Assembly (NCBI GenBank): GCA_900167895.1
Contig: FUZR01000002.1
Coordinates: 248,001-312,000, forward strand
Origin: Bacteroidales bacterium WCE2004
GTDB lineage: Bacteria; Bacteroidota; Bacteroidia; Bacteroidales; UBA932
Length of the DNA: 64,000 nt
Direction of reading: 5' to 3'
Positions 23,101 through 30,997 of the stretch are shown here, in pieces. The stretch's first letter is position 1. Each line of letters starts with the position of its first letter. The notes under the pieces were generated by a model that did no database searches, was not told where the DNA came from, and was given only the letters and a program-made list of their open reading frames with translations. The translations under genes and the position numbers were made by a program.

Positions 23101-24778
23101 CATCGTCTCCAGCCTGGAAGGTGAGCTGAGCGGCGACATCAGCGTGTCCGGCCCGATGGACGACCTCGTGCCCTACTGCAACAACCTCCGCATCGAGAAC
23201 GCCGAGCTGTGTGTCGCCGCCACGGGCGTCCCCTATTCCATCGACGGCCCGCTGCGGCTGGACAACGCCGGCCTCTATCTCGACGGCGTGACCATCCGCG
23301 ACCGGGAGAACGGCTCCTGCGCGGTCAACGCCACGCTCGCCCACAAGCAGTTCAAGGACTTCCGGCTCGACGGCCGCCTGGCCCTCAACAATTTCAAGCT
23401 CCTGGACACGCCCGAGACGGCCAAACTCCCCGTCTACGGCCTGCTGCGCGCCTCGGGCACGGCGGCCGCCAAGGGCCCGCTCAACGCCCTCGTCGTGGAC
23501 GCCGACCTCAGCACCGCGGGCGACGGCAACGTCCACATCCCGCTGTCCGGCTCGCTCACCGGCAGCAAAGGCAGCAGCCTGCTCACCTTCACGCAGCCGG
23601 AGCGCGAACTCGACCCCTACGAGCAGATGCTCGCCGGGATGAGTTCCAAGTCCGTCAAGCGCAGCGACATCGTCATCCGCGGACACGTCACGGTCCAGCC
23701 GTCCGTCCGCGCGTTCGTAGAAATCGACAAGTCCGCCGGCAACGTGGCCTCGGTCAGCGGCCAGGGCAGCGTCAACATCAGCCTGCGCCCCGCCCGTGCG
23801 GTCTTCGACCTCAACGGCGACTACAACATCAGCGAAGGCAGCTACCAGTTCGTCCTCCCGGGCGTCCTGTCCAAGACCTTCAGCGTCGAGCGCGGCAGCT
23901 CCGTCAAGTTCGGCGGCGACATCATGAACACGGAACTGGACGTGACGGCCACCTACGGCCTGCGCACTTCCCTGGATCCGATCCTGGCCTCCGGCAGCAA
24001 CTCGCGCCGCCAGGTCAACTGCCTCATCAACATCTCCGACCGCCTGCGCGCCCCTTCGGTCAACCTGGACATCGAGGTCCCCGACCTGGATCCGACCACG
24101 CGCACCGAGGTCGAGTCCGCCCTCAACACCTCCGACAAGGTGCAGAAGCAGTTCGTCTCGCTGCTGCTCCTCGGATCGTTCCTGCCGGGCGAGGCCTCCG
24201 GCGTCTTCAGCCAGAGCAACCTCCTGCTGTCCAACGTCGCGGAGATGATGTCAGGCCAGATCAACAACATCCTGCAGCGGCTCGACATCCCCGTCGACGT
24301 GGGCTTCGGCTACCAGGAGATCAACACCGGCGAGAACCTCTTCGACATCTCCCTGTCCACGCAGCTCTTCGAGAACCGCGTACTGCTGGGCGGCAACTTC
24401 GGCAACCGGCGCTTCTCCACGGGCAAATCCTCGGGCGACTTCACCGGCAACCTCGACCTGCAGGTCAAGCTGGACCCCGAAGGGAAATTCCGCTTCCTCG
24501 TGTTCTCGCACGCGGCCGACGAATTCACCAGCTACCTCGACTTCTCGCAGCGCAACGGCATCGGTCTCTCCTACCAGCGCGAATACCGCACCTTCCAGGA
24601 GTTCCTGCGCCACCTGACCGTCCCCGCCAAGAAGCGGGAGGCCCTCGACCTGCAGGAAGCCGAAAGACAACTCAAACAAGTAATCATCAAGATCGATGAC
24701 ACCGGGCAAACTCTACCTGATTCCCGCGCCGCTCGGCGACGCAGAGCCCAGCGCGACTCTACCACAGTCCGTCCTTGA
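20192..24778 (+). CDS. Translocation/assembly module TamB-like protein (DUF490)
   Basis: Very large envelope protein, 1528 aa, with one N-terminal membrane anchor (IVARIVGFLAILVMGFVVAIQTPYFQTRLS) and a long beta-rich body characteristic of AsmA/TamB lipid-transfer proteins that bridge inner and outer membranes. The C-terminal ~400 residues hold the conserved DUF490 part: FDLNGDYNISEGSYQFVLPG, the VERGSSVKFGGDIMNTELDVTATYGL motif and the GFGYQEINTGENLFDISLSTQLFENRVLLGGNFGN end. No TamA/BamA-type partner is adjacent. The last 83 nt overlap the next gene. Confidence 0.9.
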   Translation: MYRKKGYIVARIVGFLAILVMGFVVAIQTPYFQTRLSKLALNQLAAIMDGRVQYDELKVMTSGVLVIRNLKLVDANPYTEDINGRGWAPADTVFRAKSITATFSLAGLFRKEGLRLGRVTVEDGYFHLTSEPGEYANNISRIFRLKPSDKPASTENIFSIKKFRIKNFRFRMTSFLPDKGTYKGVGINFEDLDVTADISGHNLKMADAMMTGTLDRLSATEKSGYAIEQLSASVEVGRGTALIEDLRLDDLWSDLNMRMLALHFNKEIPGFVEGVRLEGEFMRSRVALQTIAYFAGSFDGSPTALDIRRGRVDGPVSDLTIDRLAFTELSSGVSTVLNGRVAGLPDIPGLTLDVAVQDLTGTTTAFSKLIAGVTGKAAPDLSRFARGVPLTLQLRARGPMARLNVEGSMKSSSGDFAVSGDIFNLAQPGKALETALSIGTRELDLGDFLGIPSLGPVTMHTRAHARLAAGGQPNAGIDTLHIEKFHALGRDFHNIDVSGSLQDGTARGHIVSHDPALRLNLVGMVDLEPRASGARYRLGGNLHDVDLSALGIEGAPVSRVSTHLFANLVQKDGRFDGEAWLHDLQLTNDKGTHAVGNIDLKADTDGAEQRLRLSAPFLDASFRGDSPVGDFITDIQDITLRRDLSALYTDHRPAGDSGEYDVEMNFHDTRDLLAQILPGLYIANGTRIDLTVRHNVLDGQVVSDRLAYGANYLRNVQVHFDNRKEALSAQIASTELRAGSLAMLNPAIYAGADDNALSLGVRYDSFGGAAGEASIHLDGEVSRDEDGVLEVYAHPSNSFLTTGDETWRFDESALVLHGGDLHLDRLRLYNGPQSLTVDGGFSAGRTDTLSLQMDRFNLALLDEFLPSRIGIEGQMNGSATLASGPDGIAGMLMDFRVDTLRLAGTDAGALQLTSTMHEDGQVLGLRVTDRIASHEALRAEASYFLEEKRIDGHAHFNAFPLNVASSFLQDIVSSLEGELSGDISVSGPMDDLVPYCNNLRIENAELCVAATGVPYSIDGPLRLDNAGLYLDGVTIRDRENGSCAVNATLAHKQFKDFRLDGRLALNNFKLLDTPETAKLPVYGLLRASGTAAAKGPLNALVVDADLSTAGDGNVHIPLSGSLTGSKGSSLLTFTQPERELDPYEQMLAGMSSKSVKRSDIVIRGHVTVQPSVRAFVEIDKSAGNVASVSGQGSVNISLRPARAVFDLNGDYNISEGSYQFVLPGVLSKTFSVERGSSVKFGGDIMNTELDVTATYGLRTSLDPILASGSNSRRQVNCLINISDRLRAPSVNLDIEVPDLDPTTRTEVESALNTSDKVQKQFVSLLLLGSFLPGEASGVFSQSNLLLSNVAEMMSGQINNILQRLDIPVDVGFGYQEINTGENLFDISLSTQLFENRVLLGGNFGNRRFSTGKSSGDFTGNLDLQVKLDPEGKFRFLVFSHAADEFTSYLDFSQRNGIGLSYQREYRTFQEFLRHLTVPAKKREALDLQEAERQLKQVIIKIDDTGQTLPDSRAARRRRAQRDSTTVRP

Positions 24779-25403
24779 CGTCGCCTGCGGCCTGCGCTGC
24801 TTCGTGGTCGAAGAACTGCGCACCGCGCGCCGTTTCCTCTCGCGCTACGGCCTGCGCGGCCACATCGACGAGCTGGATTTCCATGTCCTCAACGAGCACA
24901 CCACGCCCGCAGAAGTGGAGGCGATGCTGCCCCTGTTCGACGGCCGGGACGTCGGCCTGATGTCCGAAGCGGGCCTGCCCGCGGTGGCCGACCCGGGCGC
25001 CGCGCTGGTGGCCCTGTGCCACCGCCACGGCATCGAGGTCGTGCCCCTCGTCGGCCCCTCGTCGCTGATGCTTGCCCTGATGGGCTCCGGCCTCAACGGC
25101 CAGTCCTTCGCCTTCCGCGGCTACATCCCCGCCAAGACCGACGAGCGCCGCGCCGCGCTCCGGGAGCTGGAGAAGCAGTCCCGTGCGCTCAACCAGAGCC
25201 AGATCCTCATCGAGACGCCCTACCGCAACGACGCCCTGTTCGCCGACCTGCTGCAGGGGCTCTCCCCCACCACGCGCCTCTGCGTGGCGGCGGACCTCAC
25301 CCTGCCGACGCAGTACCTGCGCACGCGGACCGTCGCAGAATGGCGCAAGGCGCCTGCCGCCATCGGCAAGCGCCCCTGCGTATTTATCCTGCTGGCTTCT
25401 TAG
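24696..25403 (+). CDS. Tetrapyrrole-methylase-family SAM methyltransferase (RsmI-like paralog)
   Basis: 235-aa SAM-dependent methyltransferase of the family that includes RsmI (16S rRNA C1402 2'-O). Landmarks: GKLYLIPAPLGD at the start, VGLMSEAGLPAVADPGAALVALCHRHGIEVVPLVGPSSLMLALM (SAM and dimer core) and ILIETPYRND. It is shorter than true RsmI (~280 aa) and lacks its C-terminal domain, so the rRNA target is uncertain. It starts inside the TamB-like gene (83-nt overlap, different frame), so expression depends on that transcript. Confidence 0.82.
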   Translation: MTPGKLYLIPAPLGDAEPSATLPQSVLDVACGLRCFVVEELRTARRFLSRYGLRGHIDELDFHVLNEHTTPAEVEAMLPLFDGRDVGLMSEAGLPAVADPGAALVALCHRHGIEVVPLVGPSSLMLALMGSGLNGQSFAFRGYIPAKTDERRAALRELEKQSRALNQSQILIETPYRNDALFADLLQGLSPTTRLCVAADLTLPTQYLRTRTVAEWRKAPAAIGKRPCVFILLAS

Positions 25404-25405
25404 GC

Positions 25406-26272
25406 TTATTCCAGCACCAGGCCGTCGTAGGCCGGATGCACGTGCGGCGGGAGCGTCACCGCGAAATCGGCGTGCCTGGGCAGCTGGTGGGACATGTGCG
25501 TGATGTAGGACTCTTTCGCGCCCACTTTCTCGAAGAAATCCAGGCATTCCTGCAGCGAGGGATGCGAATGGTGCTCGCCGATCTTGACGCAGCCCAGGGT
25601 GACGTATTCCACGCCCCGGAGTTTCTCCAGCTCGGCTTCGCTGTCGAGCATCCGGATGTCGGTCAGGTAGGCGATGTTGCCGAAACGGTAGCCCAGCACG
25701 GACACGAGCTTCTCGCGGTGGTGCCAGCCGTGGATCGGGACGATCTCGACGGAGGCGTCGGGCGCGGGCTGCGGCGGGAGGTGGTGGTAGCCGAAGCCCC
25801 GCTCCCAGCTCAGGATCTCCTCGCCAGCGTTGGAATGCACCCGGAAGGGCTGTGCGCCGTCGATGGCGTGCACGCGCCATTCCGGCGCGCCGGGGTATTT
25901 CTCGTCCGCGAAAGCGTAGGCATATTCGCGGCGCAGGGCCTGCTCCACATAGGATTCGCAATAGATGTTGACGGGATGGCGCTCCGCGAGGTTGAAGGCG
26001 CGGATGTCGTCCAGGCCACCCGTATGGTCTTTGTGGAAGTGCGTCAGCAGGATGGCGTCCAGGTGCCGCACGTCCGCGCGGAGCATCTGGTAGCGGAAAT
26101 CGGGGCCGCAGTCCACCAGGATGGTCAGGCCGCCGTATTCGACCAGCGCGCTGGCGCGCAGGCGCTTGTCACGCGGGTCGGCCGAGCGGCAGACTTCACA
26201 GTCGCAGGCCACCATCGGGACGCCCGAAGAGGTGCCCGTGCCGAGGAATGTCAGTTTCGCTTTCTTCTCCAT
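25406..26272 (-). CDS. MBL-fold metallo-hydrolase (PhnP-like)
   Basis: 288-aa metallo-beta-lactamase-fold phosphodiesterase-type hydrolase. The metal motif THFHKDHTGG (His78, His80, Asp82, His83) is intact. The N-terminal GTGTSSGVPMVACDCEVC with its Cys cluster is typical of PhnP-like proteins, which bind an extra zinc. No phosphonate genes are near, so a cyclic-phosphodiesterase or other housekeeping role is likely; the substrate is unknown. It starts 1 nt after mtaB and is convergent with the methyltransferase gene. Confidence 0.88.
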   Translation of the reverse strand: MEKKAKLTFLGTGTSSGVPMVACDCEVCRSADPRDKRLRASALVEYGGLTILVDCGPDFRYQMLRADVRHLDAILLTHFHKDHTGGLDDIRAFNLAERHPVNIYCESYVEQALRREYAYAFADEKYPGAPEWRVHAIDGAQPFRVHSNAGEEILSWERGFGYHHLPPQPAPDASVEIVPIHGWHHREKLVSVLGYRFGNIAYLTDIRMLDSEAELEKLRGVEYVTLGCVKIGEHHSHPSLQECLDFFEKVGAKESYITHMSHQLPRHADFAVTLPPHVHPAYDGLVLE

Positions 26273-26273
26273 G

Positions 26274-27533
26274 TCAATCGATCACAACATCGACCAGCGC
26301 GTTGACCAGCGCCGGGTCGTAGGGCCGCGAGATGCGGATATAATTGCCTGTATAGCCCTCCATCATCCCGCCGTGCTCCGTGGACTCGAACAGAACGCGC
26401 TCGCGCACGCCTTTGTTCGCTTCGCGGAACTCCTTGTGCAGCCGCAGGCAGAGCTCCTCCAGCACCGCCACGCGGTGCTTCTTGACCGTCTCGTCCACCT
26501 GCCCGGGCATCGAGGCCGCGGGCGTGCCGGGGCGCCGGGAATACGGGAACACGTGGATGAAGGCCGGGTGGATGCGGTCGATGAAGCGGAACGTGTCCTT
26601 GAAGAGCGCGTCCGTCTCGCCGGGCAGGCCGACCATCACGTCGATGCCGAAGAAGACTTTCGGCCCGCCGGGGCGCTCCAGTTTGCGGCGGATCATTGCG
26701 ATGCGCTCCGCAAAGAAGGCGGTGTCGTAGTGCCGCCCCATCCGCGCGAGGAGCTCGTCGGAGCCGGTCTGCAGGGGGATATGGAAATGGAGCTGGAACT
26801 TGGTGCCGGAGGCGATCCAGTCAACGATCTCCTCCGTCAGGAGGTTCGGCTCGATGCTGGAGATGCGGTAGCGCTCGATGCCTTCGACGGCATCCAGCGC
26901 CTTCAGCAGGTCGAGGAACGACTCGCCGGTCGTCCGTCCGAAATCGCCCGTATTCACGCCCGTGAGCACGATTTCCCGGACGCCCTCCGCCGCGATACGC
27001 TCGGCGTTGCGCACGCAGTCGGCGATGGGGATGTTGCGGCTCTCACCGCGGGCATACGGAACCGTGCAGTATTTGCAATAATTATTGCAACCGTCCTGTA
27101 CCTTGAGGAAAGCGCGGGTGCGGTCTCCTGCCGAGGAGAAGGCTGCAAAGGCAGTTTTCGCATTTGTCTTCTCCCCCTGTGCAGGGGCCTCAAGGCCCAG
27201 GATCGCAAGGGTCTCGGCGACGACCAGCCCCTTCTCGGCGGCGCCGAAGACGCGCGCGACGCCCTCGATCTTCTCGATCTCGGCGCGGCGCAGCTCGGCG
27301 CTGCAGCCCGTCACGACGATGCGCGCGTCCGGATTGATGCGGTGCATCTTGCGGACGAGGTTGCGCGACTTGCTATCGGCGGTGGCGGTGACGGAGCAGG
27401 TGTTGACCAGATAGAGGTCGGCGCGCTGGCCCCAGGGCACGACTTCCAGGCCCGCGGCCTTGAAGCCGCGTTCGTAGGTCGCCGTCTCGGCGTAGTTGAG
27501 CTTGCAGCCCAGGGTAAGCAGCGCGATTTTCAT
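26274..27533 (-). CDS. mtaB: tRNA t6A37 methylthiotransferase MtaB
   Basis: Radical-SAM methylthiotransferase converting t6A37 to ms2t6A37. 419 aa. N-terminal UPF0004 domain starts LTLGCKLNYAETA with further cysteines at NTCSVTATAD and GCSAELRR for one [4Fe-4S] cluster. The radical-SAM motif is DGCNNYCKYCTVPYARG (CxxxCxxC), and a C-terminal TRAM-like end is present (ERVLFESTEHGGMMEGYTGNY). Only 5 nt separate its -7 box from the ATG, implying a nearly leaderless mRNA. It acts after TsaD. Confidence 0.95.
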   Translation of the reverse strand: MKIALLTLGCKLNYAETATYERGFKAAGLEVVPWGQRADLYLVNTCSVTATADSKSRNLVRKMHRINPDARIVVTGCSAELRRAEIEKIEGVARVFGAAEKGLVVAETLAILGLEAPAQGEKTNAKTAFAAFSSAGDRTRAFLKVQDGCNNYCKYCTVPYARGESRNIPIADCVRNAERIAAEGVREIVLTGVNTGDFGRTTGESFLDLLKALDAVEGIERYRISSIEPNLLTEEIVDWIASGTKFQLHFHIPLQTGSDELLARMGRHYDTAFFAERIAMIRRKLERPGGPKVFFGIDVMVGLPGETDALFKDTFRFIDRIHPAFIHVFPYSRRPGTPAASMPGQVDETVKKHRVAVLEELCLRLHKEFREANKGVRERVLFESTEHGGMMEGYTGNYIRISRPYDPALVNALVDVVID

Positions 27534-27538
27534 TCCTG

Positions 27539-27575
27539 CAAAGATACACTTTTTCGGGCGAATCGTTTATCTTTG
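27539..27575. promoter_or_regulatory. Divergent -7 boxes of mtaB and thiL
   Basis: TATCTTTG on the minus strand (27539-27546) for mtaB and TATCTTTG on the plus strand (27568-27575) for thiL, only 21 nt apart. The boxes are identical and face away from each other, so their -33 regions must overlap the opposite promoter. Confidence 0.75.
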
Positions 27576-27582
27576 TATGGAT

Positions 27583-28548
27583 ATGCCTGCCCGGAAATTG
27601 TCAGATCTCGGCGAGTTCGGCCTGATCGGCCGGATCCGCGACCTGTTCCCCGCCCCCGAAGGGGTGACGGGGATCGGGGACGACTGCGCCGTGTTGCCGC
27701 AGCGCAGCGGGCGCGACACGCTCGTGAGCACGGACATGCTCGTCGAAGGGACGCATTTCCTGCGCGCCGACATTCCCCCCTACCGCCTCGGCTGGAAGTC
27801 CGCCGCCGTCAACGTCAGCGACATCGCCGGCATGGGCGGGCGCCCGACGGCCACGTTCCTGTCCGTCGCCCTGCCCGCCGACCTCGATGCGGACTGGATG
27901 GGAGAATTCCTGCGCGGCTATGCCGACCTCTCCGGACGTTTCGGCGCGGCGCTGCTGGGCGGCGACACGACCGCCTCGCCCGACCGCATCTGCATCAACG
28001 TCGCCGTGCTCGGCGAATGCCCCTCCGGGACCGCCCGGCTGCGCAGCGCCGCCCGCCCGGGCGACTGCATCTGTGTCACGGGCCCGTTGGGCGACTCCGC
28101 CGCCGGGCTGAAAGCCATCCTGGACGGCGTGGAGCGCGACGCCGACGTGCAGGCGCTCATCGACCGCCACTACCTGCCGCTGCCCCGCGTGGAGGAAGGC
28201 CTACAGCTCGCCGCCACCCCGGGCGTCCACGCGATGATGGACATCTCCGACGGCATCGGCTCCGACCTCGGCCACATCCTCGAAGCCTCGGGCTGCGGCG
28301 CCCGCATCGACGTGGCCGCCCTGCCCCTCTCGCCCGCCCTGCGCCGCGTCTGCGCCCGCCTGGGCTGGGACGCCCCGGCGCTCGCCATCGGCGGCGGCGA
28401 GGACTACGAACTCCTCTTCACCTGCACCCCGGAGGCCGAAAAAGCCCTCCCCGTGCCGCACACCGTCATCGGCACGGCAACGGCCGGCAACGGCCTCGAA
28501 TGGTCCGGCACCGGCCGCTCCTTCCACGGCTTCGACCACTTCCGTTAA
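27583..28548 (+). CDS. thiL: Thiamine-monophosphate kinase
   Basis: Phosphorylates thiamine monophosphate to the active cofactor TPP. 321 aa from MPARKLSDLGEFGLIGRI. The ATG two codons upstream (27577) would sit 1 nt after the -7 box and could not be in the mRNA. Signature elements: the metal/ATP site GIGDDCAVL, STDMLVEGTHFLR, and NVSDIAGMGGRPTATFLSVALP. The C-terminal half has GLQLAATPGVHAMMDISDGIGSDLGHI and GGGEDYELLFTC. The stop overlaps that of the convergent asnB by 4 nt. Confidence 0.93.
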   Translation: MPARKLSDLGEFGLIGRIRDLFPAPEGVTGIGDDCAVLPQRSGRDTLVSTDMLVEGTHFLRADIPPYRLGWKSAAVNVSDIAGMGGRPTATFLSVALPADLDADWMGEFLRGYADLSGRFGAALLGGDTTASPDRICINVAVLGECPSGTARLRSAARPGDCICVTGPLGDSAAGLKAILDGVERDADVQALIDRHYLPLPRVEEGLQLAATPGVHAMMDISDGIGSDLGHILEASGCGARIDVAALPLSPALRRVCARLGWDAPALAIGGGEDYELLFTCTPEAEKALPVPHTVIGTATAGNGLEWSGTGRSFHGFDHFR

Positions 28549-30209
28549 TACGCCTGCTCGTGGACGCCGGCGACGGCGCGGCCGCTGGGGTCGTTGAGAT
28601 TCTTGAAGGCGGCGTCCCACTCCAGCGCGATGGCCGTCGAGCAGGCCACGCTCGCCTCGCTGGGCACGCACAGCGCCGCGGAGTTGCTCGGGAAGAGCTC
28701 CGAGAAGATGCTCCGGTAGTAGTACTCCTCCTTGTTCTGCGGCGTGTGGATCGGGAAGCGCTCCGCGGCGTGCTTCATCTGCTCGTCGCTGACGGCTTCC
28801 GCCGTGACGCGCTTGAGCGTGTCGATCCAGCTGTACCCCACCCCGTCGGAGAACTGCTCCTTCTGGCGCCAGGCGACCGCCTCCGGAAGCAGGTCGGCGG
28901 TGGCTTCGCGCACGATCTTCTTCTCGATGGTTTTGCCCGGGCAGAGTTTCGCCGCCGGGTTCAGGCGCATCGCCACGTCGAGGAATTCCTTGTCCAGGAA
29001 GGGCACGCGGCCCTCCACGCCCCAGGCCGACAGGCTCTTGTTGGCCCGCAGGCAGTCATAGAGGTGGAGCTTGGAGAGCTTGCGCACCGTCTCCTCATGG
29101 AATTCCCGCGCATTGGGCGCCTTGTGGAAATAGAGGTAGCCGCCGAAGATCTCGTCGGCGCCCTCGCCGGAAAGCACCATCTTGATGCCCATCGACTTGA
29201 TGACCCGGGCGAGCAGATACATCGGCGTAGAGGCGCGGATGGTCGTGACGTCGTAGGTCTCCGTGAAATAAATCACGTCCCGGATGGCGTCCAGGCCCTC
29301 CTGAATGGTATAGTTAATCTCATGATGGACGGTACCGATGTGTTCTGCGACCAGGCGCGCCTTGTCCAGGTCCGGCGCCCCCTTCAGCCCGACGGCGAAG
29401 GAGTGCAGGCGCGGCCACCAGGCGCGCGTCTTCGAGTCGTCTTCGATGCGCATCGCGCTGAATTTCTCGGCGATGGCCGAGATCACGGACGAGTCCAGGC
29501 CGCCGGAGAGCAGCACGCCGTACGGGACGTCCGACATCAGCTGGCGCTTCACCGCCGCCTCCAGCGCAGCACGGAGCTGCGCCGGGTCGGCAGGGTTGTC
29601 CTTGACAGCTTCATACTCCATCCAGTCGCGCGTGTACCAGCGTTTCATCCCGGGTTCGCGGCTCCAGTAGCAATGGCCGGGCAGGAAGGGCTCGTAGCGC
29701 TCGCACCTCCCTTCCAGGGCCTTGAGCTCGGAGGCCACGTACACGGTGCCGTCCTCGTCATAGCCGATATACAGGGGGATCACGCCGATCGGATCCCGGG
29801 CGATCAGGAAAGCGTCCTTCTCCGCGTCGTAGAGCGCGAAAGCGAAAATACCGCTGAGTTCCTCCAGGAAATCCGGCCCCTTGTCGCGATAGAGCGCCAG
29901 GATGACCTCGCAGTCGCTGCCGGTCTGGAATTCATACTTCCCGGCATAGCGGCGGCGGATGTCCTGATGGTTATAGATCTCGCCGTTGACGGCCAGCACC
30001 TGCTTTCCGTCCGGAGCGAGAAGCGGTTGTCCGCCCGACTTCGGATCCACGATGCTCAGCCGCTCGTGCGCCAGCACGGCGCTCCCGCCGCACCAGATGC
30101 CGCTCCAGTCCGGCCCCCGGTGCCGGATCTTCCGGCTCATCTCCAGGGCCTTGCGCCGCAGCGCCTCAGACTGTTCCCGAACATTGAAAATACCGACTAT
30201 TCCACACAT
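28545..30209 (-). CDS. asnB: Asparagine synthase (glutamine-hydrolysing)
   Basis: Makes asparagine from aspartate, ATP and the amide of glutamine. 554 aa, usual AsnB length. N-terminal class II amidotransferase with Cys2 nucleophile (MCGIVGIF) and RGPDWSG; the synthetase domain has the PP-loop GVLLSGGLDSSVISAIAEKF and GEGADEIFGGYLYFHKAP. It lies 44 nt after the porin gene and is the last gene of the glnA-gltBD-pyrG-glnB-amtB series on the same strand, which makes sense of the Asn codons in the glnA leader peptide. Confidence 0.95.
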   Translation of the reverse strand: MCGIVGIFNVREQSEALRRKALEMSRKIRHRGPDWSGIWCGGSAVLAHERLSIVDPKSGGQPLLAPDGKQVLAVNGEIYNHQDIRRRYAGKYEFQTGSDCEVILALYRDKGPDFLEELSGIFAFALYDAEKDAFLIARDPIGVIPLYIGYDEDGTVYVASELKALEGRCERYEPFLPGHCYWSREPGMKRWYTRDWMEYEAVKDNPADPAQLRAALEAAVKRQLMSDVPYGVLLSGGLDSSVISAIAEKFSAMRIEDDSKTRAWWPRLHSFAVGLKGAPDLDKARLVAEHIGTVHHEINYTIQEGLDAIRDVIYFTETYDVTTIRASTPMYLLARVIKSMGIKMVLSGEGADEIFGGYLYFHKAPNAREFHEETVRKLSKLHLYDCLRANKSLSAWGVEGRVPFLDKEFLDVAMRLNPAAKLCPGKTIEKKIVREATADLLPEAVAWRQKEQFSDGVGYSWIDTLKRVTAEAVSDEQMKHAAERFPIHTPQNKEEYYYRSIFSELFPSNSAALCVPSEASVACSTAIALEWDAAFKNLNDPSGRAVAGVHEQAY

Positions 30210-30253
30210 GGCTATTCTGAATAAAGTGAAACTGTTGTTGATTGAATTCCGGA

Positions 30254-30970
30254 TTAAGGCTGCAGGGTGATGCCTACCACGAAGAAGGCAGCCCGGCTAT
30301 ACGGATTGGCCGCGACCTGCGCGAAAACAGGGATCGAGAAGGTGTCCGTGACCTTGATCTCCGTCGCCGCCGTCAGCGCGAGGTTGGTGAGGGCGAAACG
30401 CTCCGTGCCATAGAAGTCCGTGGCGAACGGGACCACACCCGCCGTCGCCGTCCAGTCGACGCCGCCGAAAGAGAACGGGACATTGGCTTCGAGGTAGCTG
30501 CTGAAGGCACGCTTGCCGGCCGGGGTCAGGCCGTCGTTGCCGGCGAAATTGGTGTACCACTGCAGCGAGGCGAAGCCGAAATCATAGCCCACTGTGGCCT
30601 CGAAAACGTGGTTCGTGCAGTCGGAAGCATACGCGAAGTAGCGGTTCTCCGGGTCAAGCCCGGCATTGAACCAGTAATCCGTGACACCGATGTTGAAGCC
30701 GCCGGTCTCATAGGCCAGTGTCAGGTCGAACTCCTTCGTGTCAGCCGGGTTGGAGAGGCCGACGGAGCCCCAGGCCGTCAGGCTCAGGCCTTTGTAGCTG
30801 ACGCCGAGCGTCGGCTGGAGCGACACGCCGCCCAGGTCGAGACCACGCCAGACGTACTGGCTCACGACGTCGGCACCCACGGATGCCTCCACTTTGTCCT
30901 GTGCCCCCGCGGCAGCGAGGTTGGCGAGAAACAGTGCAGTGACGGAAAGTATTCTGATAAGCTTTTTCAT
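30254..30970 (-). CDS. Outer-membrane beta-barrel, TorF-like putative porin
   Basis: Exported 238-aa protein: signal peptide MKKLIRILSVTALFLANLAAAGAQ, then a barrel of alternating strands starting VEASVGADVVSQYVWRGLDLGG, a start typical of the TorF/Gcw_chp putative porin family, and ending in an aromatic-containing strand (AAFFVVGITLQP). It sits 27 nt downstream of amtB in the nitrogen cluster, so passage of ammonium or a small nitrogen compound across the outer membrane is the natural inference. No transport specificity can be read from sequence. Confidence 0.75.
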   Translation of the reverse strand: MKKLIRILSVTALFLANLAAAGAQDKVEASVGADVVSQYVWRGLDLGGVSLQPTLGVSYKGLSLTAWGSVGLSNPADTKEFDLTLAYETGGFNIGVTDYWFNAGLDPENRYFAYASDCTNHVFEATVGYDFGFASLQWYTNFAGNDGLTPAGKRAFSSYLEANVPFSFGGVDWTATAGVVPFATDFYGTERFALTNLALTAATEIKVTDTFSIPVFAQVAANPYSRAAFFVVGITLQP

Positions 30971-30997
30971 AACGATTTCATTTTTAATGGTTAAACA

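Noticed and set aside
26121..30224. Open frame of 1367 codons on the plus strand
   Set aside because: Runs antisense to mtaB and asnB and out of frame through thiL, all clearly real; no domain.
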